Part shown: piece after piece, positions 49,401 to 59,594 of the stretch
How the letters are laid out: each line of letters opens with the position of its first letter
Numbering within the stretch: position 1 is the first letter of the stretch
Assembly (NCBI GenBank): GCA_025766275.1
Contig: JAFKAC010000002.1
Span: forward strand, 2,728,001 to 2,792,000
Direction of reading: 5' to 3'
From: Lactarius indigo
Lineage: Eukaryota; Basidiomycota; Agaricomycetes; Russulales; Russulaceae
Length of the DNA: 64,000 bases
Program-made: the position numbers and the translations under genes
Notes under the pieces: model-generated
What the model saw: the letters and a program-made list of their open reading frames with translations, nothing else
The model's database searches: none
What the model was told of the DNA's origin: nothing

Positions 49401-50615
49401 AGAAAACCTCTAATCTTATACCGGAGCCAGCGATACATTCAGTTCGTTGCAGCCCACTTACTTCCCAGGATTCGCGTTCTCTTGGATGAGCTTGATTTCT
49501 CATCGGCTATTCATGCCAAAACTTCTCATGTCCGAGAATCGCGAGGTGAGGCTTAAACCAAAATCGTGGCTTTCGCTATGTTAACTTCTAATTCCTAGGG
49601 CTGGTCCGCCTTCTACAAATTACTATTGTCGCTCTTCAAATTTTTGTCCCCGTTCCTTAGATCAACCAGATTCCGGGGTTCTTCTAGAGACCTCTATCGC
49701 GGCTGTCTCCGACTCTTACTCGTTCTCCTCCACGACTTTCCCGAATTTCTGAGTGAATACTATTTCACGTTATGCGACGCCATACCCCCTGGTTGCATTC
49801 AACTGCGCAATATCATTTTAAGTGCCTTCCCTTCGACCATCATTCTTCCAGACCCCTACCTTCGCAATGGTGGTTACGATTCCATCCCAGAGATGGGACC
49901 GATCCCTCCAATCCTATCCGACTTTACCCCAGGGCTCAAAAGCGGCGAGCTACGCACCTACCTTGATCAGTACCTCCTGGGCCGCGCTTCTCCATCCTAT
50001 TTGTCATCACTAAAGGATCGTCTTCGGGCATCGATATCTGAGGATGCTTCAGAAACGTATGACGTCCCATTCATCAATTCCCTTGTGATGTATATCGGTG
50101 TCTCCTCCGTCGCTCAAGCCAAGGCAAAGAGCGGCTCCTCCCTTTTCAATTCTTCCGACCCCGGGGTGGTAGCCCTTCGGTACTTAGCAAAGAATCTGGA
50201 CTCGGACGGTGCGCCCCAGCTCCATGCTATTCTATCCTCCCTAACAACCCTATCAGGTCAATATCTACTGCTGAGTTCGATGGTGCTGCACCTCCGGTAC
50301 CCTAACGCGCACACCCATTGGTTTAGCTCCCTATTTCTTTATCTGTTCCTTGATGCCAGCGATGACTCTTTCCGGGAAATCGTCACGAGGGTCCTCATGG
50401 AACGCTTTGTTGTCCATCGGCCTCACCCATGGGGGGCTTTGGTAACTTTCATCGAGTTGCTTCGCAATCCCAAGTACGATTTTTGGAGTAAGAATTTCGT
50501 TAGGGCTGCGCCCGAGGTCACGCTTCTGCTTGATAGTGTAGGTCATCCTTTGTTGACACCGGACTCGAGCTTACATCTCTGTTTTTAGGTTGCCAGATCC
50601 ATCTTTGTATCTTAA
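43417..50615 (+). CDS. NOT1: CCR4-NOT transcription/deadenylation complex scaffold
   Basis: NOT1 is the scaffold of the CCR4-NOT complex that shortens poly(A) tails and represses translation. The chosen start MDNPPNNNIHTIVRAQIVFL is at 43417; an earlier ATG at 43250 could add residues only if an intron lies between. N-terminal HEAT-like repeats run to about 45.2 kb. The MIF4G-like CAF1-binding domain is around 46.3-47.0 kb (ILFIINNLAPVNVNSKLEDI, EEHARWFANYLV). The CNOT9-binding DUF3819 region spans 47.05-47.75 kb. The NOT-binding C-terminal domain ends after FVVHRPHPWGALVTFIELLR with SVARSIFVS and TAA at 50613. Some fifteen introns, one long exon at 45.5-47.5 kb. At over 2000 residues it is the largest gene here. 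Confidence 0.94.
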
Positions 50616-50813
50616 AAGGACGACGGTGCTCTTGAGTGTCCACCATCTGTCCCATCTACTACTTCCTCTTCATTTCTGGGCCGTTACACCACGCACTGTA
50701 TTGTACTCGCACACTGCCATCATCATCCTGCTTTCTATGATCTGGACTCTGTTTCGTATTACAGTCGACACACCTATATAGCGCAATATCGTTCCTCGTA
50801 CGTCCCATTAATG

Positions 50814-53800
50814 CTACCACGACATTCCACTGTGATATTCCCAAGAACATCCCCAAAGTCTGTAAATGTGAAACGTTAGGTGCAGATTCTTGCGTAAATT
50901 AGAGACTCCATACCCCGCTTTCTGTATCCCCGAGGCCCCCACCTTGTCTGCTCGTTTACCGATCACCATCCAATCCGCCAATGCGAGCCCAGTGCGAGTA
51001 GGGAAGAGACGCGCGGCTCGCTCCAGACCTGATCGGTCGTGTGCAATTATGAACAACATTGTGGACGACGGAGAACTTTCGTGTGGGTGTGTGAACATGA
51101 TACCTGCGATTGGTTTTCGTGATTTGAATGACCGTGATAAAGAGACATATATATATACCTTGGGATGGATCATTCAAAGTTTCGCCCCTTATTTGCAACA
51201 CGGGAGGACCGTCTTGCCTGTCCGCGATACTGAAGGCCGTTTTCCCTTTATCTAAACACTGACGTATATACCGACCACTGGGGTTGCCGATGACGACGAT
51301 ATTCCCCGATTCCGATTCGGCAAGTGTTCTACTACCTCTACTACCTAGAGATGGAGACGGGACTATCGCCTCCGTTTCGAGCACGACATTGGCGTCCAAC
51401 TTGTAGTACACGCCTAGATCGTGGGCAAGTCTTTGTGCAACCGACATTTCGTGGCCTGAGTTTCCTCCTCCAGAGACAACGATTTTGAGTGGTCCCGACG
51501 AGCGCAGGATCGTGTAGGGGCTGGTAGACCTCTGTGCCTCTCTTACTGGAGATTCTCCCGTGGTGAGGATCTACAAAGCCATCGCGGATGTGAGGCCGCA
51601 GGAAGGGGACCTTGAACTCACCCTCCACTTGCCAGAGTCATTCTGGAAACAGAGCCATGGGCCAGGCGTGTCGGGGACGGTTATAATACATCCGTTAATG
51701 TCCAGTTGTCGAGCATCTAACAGAGCGACGTCGATGCTGAAGCGTCCAACGTTGGACGTGCGGACCACAACCGCACCGTCCACCGTTTCTACGGTAAGAC
51801 GTGCTAACCTGATGGCGGCGGGAAAGTGGTCAAGGACCGAATAAATGTAACGATCGACACTCACCTTCCCGGGGTCAACAAGCTAAGTATGCGCCAACCG
51901 TGAAGAGATCCAGTGTCTGCGGGCACCGCCGTCGTCAAGGTGAACGTAGCGGAACGTCGAGGAGGATCTCGCTTTTCGGCCAGGACAGAATCAAGGAAAT
52001 CCTTCACCTGCGCATTCCTGAAAACAGACGGGTACCAATGGCCCTGGCCCTGGTCCTCGCGATAGCTAGTGGACCCGTAACAGTGACGAAGAAAAGGAAG
52101 TAAGAGTGGAGGGTGTAGACATACGCTACGATCGCATCTGAGGCCCAGGTTTTCAAGATGCTAACGGCCTTCCTCGAGTGCCATGTGGGTACATTCGTGT
52201 CTGCGCCACTGGGAGGCTTGAAGTGAAGACTTATTTGTCAAGTTTCACATGAAGAGCGCACCCATGTATAACCAGCGCGGGGGTGTCCACCAAGTTTGAT
52301 AAGAACAGATCGTTGTCGTCCGGTGTGAAGGAGCATTCTAGGATAGCTCGCAGGAATGGATCTATGAAGTGAGCCGAGCTGTACGCAGTTCGTGCGTGTT
52401 GAGGTGACGGCATTGGGACGAGGGCAAACGTGCCTCTCACCGTGATTGCGTCAAGGGAACGTAGGCCTGTGCTTTGATGTACCCAGCGGCAGGAATGACT
52501 GAGATACGGTACGTAAATTACTGTCAAGGAACAAGTAGATGGCTTTTTTTTTTTTACTCGCTGCCACCCTGTCAGGATGTCTTGCGGCGTTGTACCAAGT
52601 ACCTTGGCCGCCGTTTGAGTGACCAATGACCACGACCTTCTCTGGTGCGATGGCCCAGGCTTTCCGTCTCGAACACGTTCTCAAGATGACATCGAGTGCG
52701 GAGACAGTGCCCCAAGTATCATCTGCGCTGGGTCCGTGCCAATCCAAGCCCTGGAGGTATTGAGTATCAGGTAGGGAGTTCGTCGCGGATATACGATAGC
52801 GTACCCACGGACTCCTGCCCTCGGGTAGGATGACCCAGCTCCGTTCCTGGCGGGGCATGGCATCGACCCAGAAAGACTGCTTTAATATGTCTACTCCTGC
52901 ACCATCTGTTCGTCCCAAAAGTATATGAGATGCAGCGTCACTGCAAAGGGGTGCACAACACACGCAAAGCCAGTATTGGCGAACCCGGTATCTGATGCGA
53001 TGCATTTGAATTCTTTGGGGGCAGTGTGACGAATCCTAGAGGGGCTGTGTCGGAGGAGAAATATGTCGCTTTAATGGCCGTGGTATCTGCCATGGACCAG
53101 GAATCGAGCTGGAAGACGTGCATTTGGACTGGAAGAACCAGCGATGATCCGCCGGAAGTGGCATGAACATCGAATGAGAGCGTATCACCGATGAACGCAC
53201 GAGACTGCGCGATACGAATGGGCAAAGCGCGTGTCTGACCCATAACAAACCGAGTCTCGCCAAGGAGGGAGAGCGTAATGCCCTAAGCCAAAATAAGCGA
53301 AGGGTCCCCTGGGTCCTACAAATGTCTTAGGGCTTACCGCTTGGCGTGTCTCGGGAGATGGGGAGAGCGCCGTGACAGTCCACGAACTTGTCGACACGCA
53401 TCTCAATCCGATCCCAAGTGCGTCCCCGAAGGCAAACCCATCGACAAAGTCTGGGGTGACGTCGCGGGACACCTCACGCCTCATCGCTACGGTAGGTGAG
53501 TTGAGGCATATGCTAACAGATATACTGAGTGTAGGGACTTCAGAGCCGGTGTCCCTTGGGTCACCGAACAATCTGATCTGGATCGCACGCCTTAGTAGGT
53601 ACGAGTGAGTGGGGAATTGGTCCAAGCACCTCGTAGTCCCCACTTATGTATAGGTGATACATGGTGGGTGATACGGGAGACGGCACGGTCGGAAACCCAA
53701 CGAGGTGTGATGGTGCATAATCGACTTCGTATATATTTCCTGAATACCATTCCGGTATAAATACGTGGTCCTCAACATCGGTGGGAATGAGTGTGAAGAA

Positions 53801-54350
53801 AGAACCCTTTTTGATCTGAACGAGAAGATTTGGAACAGTTGGGGGTGTTTGTGAATCCGAGTCGGACCGAGGGGGGAGAACGGTTACGGTAGTACGAAGG
53901 ACGACATGATGTTGTAGAGCTGCCCAACCCTCGGTCGCTCGTAGACAAGCCCAACTGGGTGTATGGAGTCAGAGAGATACGCGGTGATTGGATAATGACC
54001 GACCGGATGTGAGGGAACGATATGGTGAGATTTGAGTCAGGGTCGGAAGAAGCTTTCGACCAGTGCACACGACCGCCGTCAGCGAGTGAAGAGGGATACG
54101 AGGCATCAAGATCGATGGGTTTGGTCACTTTGCTGGATAAGTACCACGGTGGATGGAAATCAATGTATGCGCACAATCGAGAGGGAAAGACGGAGAGAGG
54201 AAATGCTGCTCCCTCGCGTGAATGGGGAATGGGCCAAGGACCTATCAAGGAAGGTTAGGCGTTCTCGGTGGTCCATACTATTGGAGATATCGAGCGCATA
54301 CATCCCAAGTTTGGGCAATGTGGACAGACCAGTGACGAACGCCACGCATC
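50814..54350 (-). CDS. Large alpha/beta hydrolase, prolyl-oligopeptidase/esterase type
   Basis: A fungal hydrolase of unknown substrate. The first exon (ATG 54350, approximate) joins TWD-VLGPFPIHAREQHFLSP, then DLTKPIDLDASYPSSL. A beta-rich N-terminal part includes FIPEWYSGNIYEVDYAPS and SGDYE-IRLFGDPRDTG. The catalytic domain has the nucleophile in VVIGHSNGGQGTWYNAARHP (about 52.6 kb). The likely acid is in GADTNVPTWHSR and the likely base in GQGHWYPSVF. A long C-terminal domain follows (KIVVSGGGNSGHEMSVAQRL, FIIAHDRSGLERAARLFPTR) and ends GLWGCSWEYHSGMSW at 50814. Many introns, one with a 12-base homopolymer near 52.55 kb. No clear signal peptide is visible in the chosen first exon, so the true start may differ. 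Confidence 0.8.
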
Positions 54351-54418
54351 TTGTCGGAATGAAATAAAAAGTCGTGAGAGAACCAAACTTGGAAAGTACA
54401 GTCATCACAATCGCTCTC

Positions 54419-54828
54419 ATGTCCGGCAGACAAGGTGGTAAGCTCAAGCCTTTGAAGGTAAAAACAACATTTATTGAATACGTTATCGCTCGCTGAGCCG
54501 CCACAGGCACCAAAGAAGGATAAGAAGGAAGAAGATGAAGATGCTGCTGCCTTCAAAGCGAAGCAAAAGGCGGACGCCGAAGCTCTGAAAGCTGCGAAAG
54601 AAAAAGGTGCGTGAACGATACCCTGTACTGTATAACCAATCTAACGACAAACTACTGTAGCATTGAAAGGTAAGGGAATCGTAGGAAGGAGAAAGAGAGA
54701 GACTGATAAAAATGCGTTGTACAGCTGGCCCAATGGTAGGAGGGGGGATCAAGAAGTAAGTTAAATAATAATAAAAAGAAAAAGAAAAATACTGAAAAGG
54801 GAATGTCAGGTCTTCAGGCAAGAAATAA
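54419..54828 (+). CDS. TMA7: Translation machinery-associated protein 7
   Basis: TMA7 is a small basic/acidic protein that co-purifies with ribosomes. Five exons give 65 residues: 54419-54457 (MSGRQGGKLKPLK), 54507-54606 (APKKDKKEEDEDAAAFKAKQ and onward), a 9-nt microexon 54661-54669 giving ALK, 54725-54755 (GPMVGGGIK), and 54810-54828 ending SSGKK. All junctions use GT-AG and the joined protein matches the whole family length (about 64 residues). Its ATG is only 68 bp from the divergent hydrolase start. An ORF-length filter would miss this gene. Confidence 0.95.
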
Positions 54829-54926
54829 ATAGATGGAATGGATGGATCTGGTAATTACAATTACAATTACTACGGTCTGGCGTGTGCGTGTGAATCAGAC
54901 CAACATTGGCTGTCTTGTCTTCTACG

Positions 54927-57670
54927 ATGTTGGGCTCGGTACAGAACAAAGGCCCCTCAATACTCCAACAACAACCCCAACTCCCTCAGTCCCAACAGCC
55001 CCAGGGTGGCCCAGACGTGCCTCCTCCTCCCCTCAATGGCCAAGATTTCACTCTCTCAAACGTCCTTCACTTTCTTCAATCAGAGTGGCGCAAGTACGAA
55101 CGCTGACCGCAACGAATGGGAGATTGAGCGAGCTGAGATGCGCGTTCGTCCTTTTCCAATAGCATACATTTGCTCGTCTTTTCATCCCTTTTGTTTTTAG
55201 GCCCGCATCGCGCTTCTAGAGGGAGAACGACGCTCGTTCGAGAATATCAAGGTTGACCTCATGCGTCGCATCAAAATGTTGGAATATGCCCTCCGAGTTG
55301 AACGGTGTGTAACTCCCCCGGTCTGCGGTATTCCGCGACATGACACACTCCGTGCGGGCAGCTCAAAACAACTCTCGCAACCTACTCCTTCCGCATCCCA
55401 TTCGATACCCCCCACAAAGGTCGCTTCCTTACAGTCCACCTCACAGAAAGACGAGACCTCTAGTCACAAGGAGGGTAGCAGTCCCAGCTCTCCTCGTAGT
55501 GAAGGTAATCTATCTTTGGTCTTGGTCCCTCCTCGTACTGACGTACCCGAGGTTCACCCATACCCCCAGAAAGGGGACCCAATGGTGCTGCCGCCGCTGG
55601 TTCAACACGAACGAGCACGTGGGTAGGTCCATCTTCGTCTAGCTGGGTGAGTTCCAATGGTCCCGGCTCGACGGGTGCCATCGGTAAACCATCACTCGGC
55701 CGCGACCCCAAAAGCCGCGCTCGCAGTAGGGACTACCTCAAACAGTATGCTTATGGCTTTAAATAATCCTTTCATTTTCTCATCCATCCTAGGTGTTTGC
55801 AAGAAATACAATATCTCACCTCACCTCAAGCATTGAACCCATTACCCTCACGACAACTCGTAACGAACCCTACACTCCCTGTCTCTCTCCCTAATGTTCC
55901 CTCGTTCGATCAGATGGGCTACGGCGCTCGCCCGCGAAAGCTCATGCCTGACGTGGGCAAAGATTTCCCACTTCTGAATAACATGAACGCCATCTCCGCT
56001 CCTAATCCCGCCGCAGGGCCTTCTTCCACAGGACCTCAGGGTACAGCTCTCGAGCGTGGGCCTGGCATGGTATCGTTACCTTCCCAACAGCAGCAACAAA
56101 GTCCCCTGGCTCAATACCAGTCGACCCAGCAACAGAGCAACCAACCTACCTCGCTGCAATCTGGGCAGGTTTCGGACGCAGAAAGGGACAGGGAAGAGGC
56201 CATCCTCGATTCTCACACCCGCACCTCTATTTTTCGACCCGATGACAAAGGAGAGTGGAGGGAAAAGCTAGGGCTTCCCTATGCGAACACTTTGGCAGAC
56301 AGTGCTTGGGACCGCCGTCCAAGGGAGGACGATGAGGATGTTAAGGAAGATGATACCGAGGTTGAAGACGACGAGTCGAATGTGCTTGGTGAAGGCGAAG
56401 GCACAAAGGTGTGGAAAACCAAGAGAACACTGAGAAAGTGAGCCCCGTAATTCTCTTGTCACACATTGGCCCTTACGAGCGTCATAGCCACCTCGATGCT
56501 GTCCGAGCGATCGCCTTCCACCCTACGGAGCTCTGTCTTGTCACTGGTGGCGACGACTGCACTGTTAAAATATGGCGAACAGACGTGGCCGGTCTTGCTT
56601 CGTCCAAGTGCGTAGCTGTCTCGTTTATTTTCGCTCGAGCTCACCTTGTCTTGATGCCTTATCTTGATGCACAGCTCTCGACCTGTCACGGAAGTGGAGC
56701 CTCAGTTGACACTCCGTGGCCACTCGGCAGCCATCACACGCCTCATCGTCGCACCCTCGAAGCAGCTTATTTATTCCGCATCTCTCGATTCTACCATACG
56801 TGTTTGGGCACTACCATCGTCAGGTCACACTACCTATGCCCCGTTCGATGCATCGCGACTTCGGGGAGAACTCATTGGACATACTGATGCCGTGTGGGAT
56901 CTTGCGCTTGTGCGTGACGAGTGCACGCTTATCAGCGGTGGTGCGGAAGGGATGGTCAAGGTGTGGGAAGTCAGTGATCCATCTGGCCGCGGTTCGCAAC
57001 GCCTCTCATGGACATACAATGGTGTGGATTATGATGGTGAGGAAACCGATGACCAGCCGGGTGTAACGGCCGTCGAGGCGATCAAAGTCGACCTGAAGAA
57101 AGTTGCTGTGGCGTACCAGAATGCAACGATTAAGATATTTGACATCGCGCACGGGAAGGAGTTGGCCGTTCTGCATGGCGAATCGGGGTCTGGTAAGTCG
57201 TATATACATCTTGAGCGTTCTTATTGGCCTTATTCTTGGTTCAGACGGGGGCCTTTCGCAAGCAAACAGCATTGTTTCACACCCAACCATGCCCCTTCTT
57301 ATCACTGCTCATGAAGATAAATATATAAGCATATATGACATTAACACTGGTGGGTCACCCTTTGGTGACTAGCCAACGCCGTCTGGGTGCTGAAATATTC
57401 TTAGGCCAACGCACATACACCATGCCTGCCCATTTAGATGGCGTGACTTCCCTGTCCATAGACGCCGCCGGGTTCTCACTCGTATCCGGCGGTCACGACT
57501 GCTCTATCCGCTTTTGGGACATACTCGGTACGAAAGCATGTATCCAGGAGATTACGAGTCACCGCAAGAAGGCGAGCGAGGGGGTGCTTGACGTACAGTT
57601 CCACCCATCTTTGCCTTTCATGGCTAGTGCGGGTGCGGATGGGATTGTTAAGCTATACGCATCATCATAA
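54927..57670 (+). CDS. Striatin (STRIPAK scaffold), with apparent one-base frameshift in exon 1
   Basis: Striatin is the B-type PP2A subunit of STRIPAK, needed in fungi for hyphal fusion and sexual development. ATG 54927 gives MLGSVQNKGPSIL, a Gln/Pro run, then QDFTLSNVLHFLQSEWRKYER. The frame stops with TGA at 55103-55105, yet the next frame continues DRNEWEIERAEM, then ARIALLEGERRSFENIK and MRRIKMLEYALRVER. The nine residues between the two tryptophans match the family only if one base is dropped. After a long linker, WD40 repeats fill 56.47-57.67 kb: HLDAVRAIAFHPTELCLVTG, LRGHSAAITRL, LIGHTDAVWDLAL and SIRFWDI, ending GADGIVKLYASS. I annotate it as a gene with a probable sequence error or a real lesion. 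Confidence 0.9.
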
Positions 57671-58013
57671 TTCGTATACCTCCTGGTTTATTCGGATAGA
57701 CTCTACGTCGCTTTACCATCTGCTCATGATTGTATGTCAGAAATTTCACCAAGCAATGGCAAGCCTGCCGACACCCTCACATGATTAATCATATTACAAT
57801 TTGATCCTTTGTGATGTAGTCAACAAGAAACAAGGCGAGAGGCGCAAAGCACCAGTCGGCAAAAAAACAAAACATTATGGATACAGTGCGGATCATCCAA
57901 GAAAGAGTGTATGGCTACATATGGTATAATACACTGGTATATAATATTGCAGAACGTGAGATTAAATGGCTAGAAAGGTGCACTTAGAACGGCCATGCCC
58001 AAAACATCGAAAA
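57671..58013. other. Convergent intergenic region
   Basis: AT-rich 343 bp between the stop codons of striatin and the phosphodiesterase. It probably holds both polyadenylation sites. Nothing else is seen. Confidence 0.4.
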
Positions 58014-59329
58014 TTAAGACGTACTGATCGACATTCCCTGATCGGCACTCAACACCTCCGCTCCGAGTCCCCTGGCTCGTACGAGCGCGTCCACTTGATC
58101 CCGAATGACCTCAGATATCGGGTCGTCGTACTTCTGCTCCAAATCCTCCTTGCAATGTATGATATAAACGCGCAGACCGGCGAGCGGTCCCAGAGGCGGC
58201 GGCGGATCTGCCGACAATTTCCGACGACGCTTTTTCCTCCTCCGGCGGCTCTTTTGCTCGGGAGGGGGAGGAAGCGCGTCTGCACCGTCGGCGGGGCCCT
58301 CAGAGGCGGCCATCGCAAGGCGCACCGCGGTGACCTCCGCCGCGAGCGCGACGAGTTCGTCCACAAGGTGCTCTGGGCTGAGGTGACCGTAGAGTTGCTC
58401 GTCTGGGCGGCCCGAGGGCCACGAGCACTCGATGAAGACGGTGGAGAGGGCGTGCGGGATGAGCGGCGCGGCGGCACGCCAGACCGCGATTGTCAGCGGG
58501 CGCACGGCGAGGCTGTCGGGCGCGACGTCGCCGAAGAAGAGGAACTGTTTCCCCGAGGGGTCGTGCCGCACGAAGAAGGCCGAGGACTCGTAGTCGCCCA
58601 GCGTGTCGTTCTGCCCGTGCAGGACTGGCATCGCGCGCACGGACACGCTGTCGCGAAAGACAGTCCGGTATGTCTCGTCGAAGTTGAGCCTTTTGGGATT
58701 TGTGGGGATAAAGTGGTGGCGTTTTAGAAGGGTGCGGTGGTACGTACGGGTGATAGAGGAGCTTGAACGGGGCGTCGTGCTCGTCCCACGACGCGAGGTT
58801 GGGCCATATCCGGTCGGAAAAGACGGTCTCTAGAATCTTGAGAGCACTGCGTGGAGCACAAACGCGTTTCCGGCAACCGTGAAGAGAACCGGCGGACAGG
58901 ATGAGGCCAACGACGTGGTCCAGATGCGCATGACTAATAAGGAAACAACTGGGGATCGTTTGCACGCACGCTAAAATGGAAGGGAATTCGATACTAACTG
59001 AATGAGAGAATAAACTTGATGAGCCGAAAGTCCATCGAAGAGAGCAATGTTTCTATTAATTAGGTTGTATAGGGCCCCGATTCCCGAGCCTGTCACACAG
59101 CAAAGGTCAAGAGCGTAGTACAGACGGCGTCGCCGTCGTGCTCACCTGCTTCGAGAGCAATGATCCCATCTGCCCAGGGTACGTCACATGGCTTGAATAA
59201 GTACCTGTTCATGGTCGCGTGTGAACCATGTGTCCCACGAAGAACAAAGTGACATGGGACGAACGAGGATAAGTTTGTCTCGAAGGGACCTCCGCCGCTG
59301 CCCACGACGACCAAGTCAAAGGTGGGCAT
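58014..59329 (-). CDS. PDE1: Class II cyclic-nucleotide phosphodiesterase (Pde1 type)
   Basis: Pde1-type enzymes hydrolyse cAMP and tune PKA signalling; they have a metallo-beta-lactamase fold. ATG at 59329 gives MPTFDLVVVGSGGGPFETNL and YLFKPCDVPWADGIIALEAG. After introns, SGIGALYNLINRNIALFDG leads to the metal-binding signature SHAHLDHVVGLILSAG near 58.93 kb. Then VLHGQNDTLGDYESSAFFV, FLFFGDVAPDSLAVRP and IECSWPSGRPDEQLYGHLSP. The C-terminal IIHCKEDLE and LGAEVLSADQGM complete the family. Unusual is a GC-rich insert at about 58200-58270 encoding poly-proline around a very basic run (RRRRKKRRRK), which looks like a nuclear localisation signal. Confidence 0.92.
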
Positions 59330-59594
59330 GGGAGAGCGGGTGGTGGGATTGAGATTTTTGCTTGCATCTCGCAATAAATATTCCGCGTCGGCCCTGGCCG
59401 AACAAGGGGGACAGACAGCGCTTGTGAGAGCAGGGAATGATAGTAAACGGAATTTCATAAAGCAAGCTAAAGAGTGACTCGGTGCTACGTAGGAAATAAA
59501 AAGAAAAGGGAAACGAAAAAAAGAGCGAGAAAATAAAGTCAGATAAGTAACGAATAGCCCCCCCCCATTCATTTCCAGTCATATCTTGTCTCCT

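Noticed and set aside
54090..54250. Frameshift near the start of the large hydrolase
   Set aside because: A 47-nt intron (GTGCGC...GCAAAG) joins FPLD to LTKPIDLDASY in frame.
57966..58727. 253-codon open frame on the plus strand
   Set aside because: It is the antisense shadow of the GC-rich PDE1 exon; the minus strand carries all phosphodiesterase motifs.
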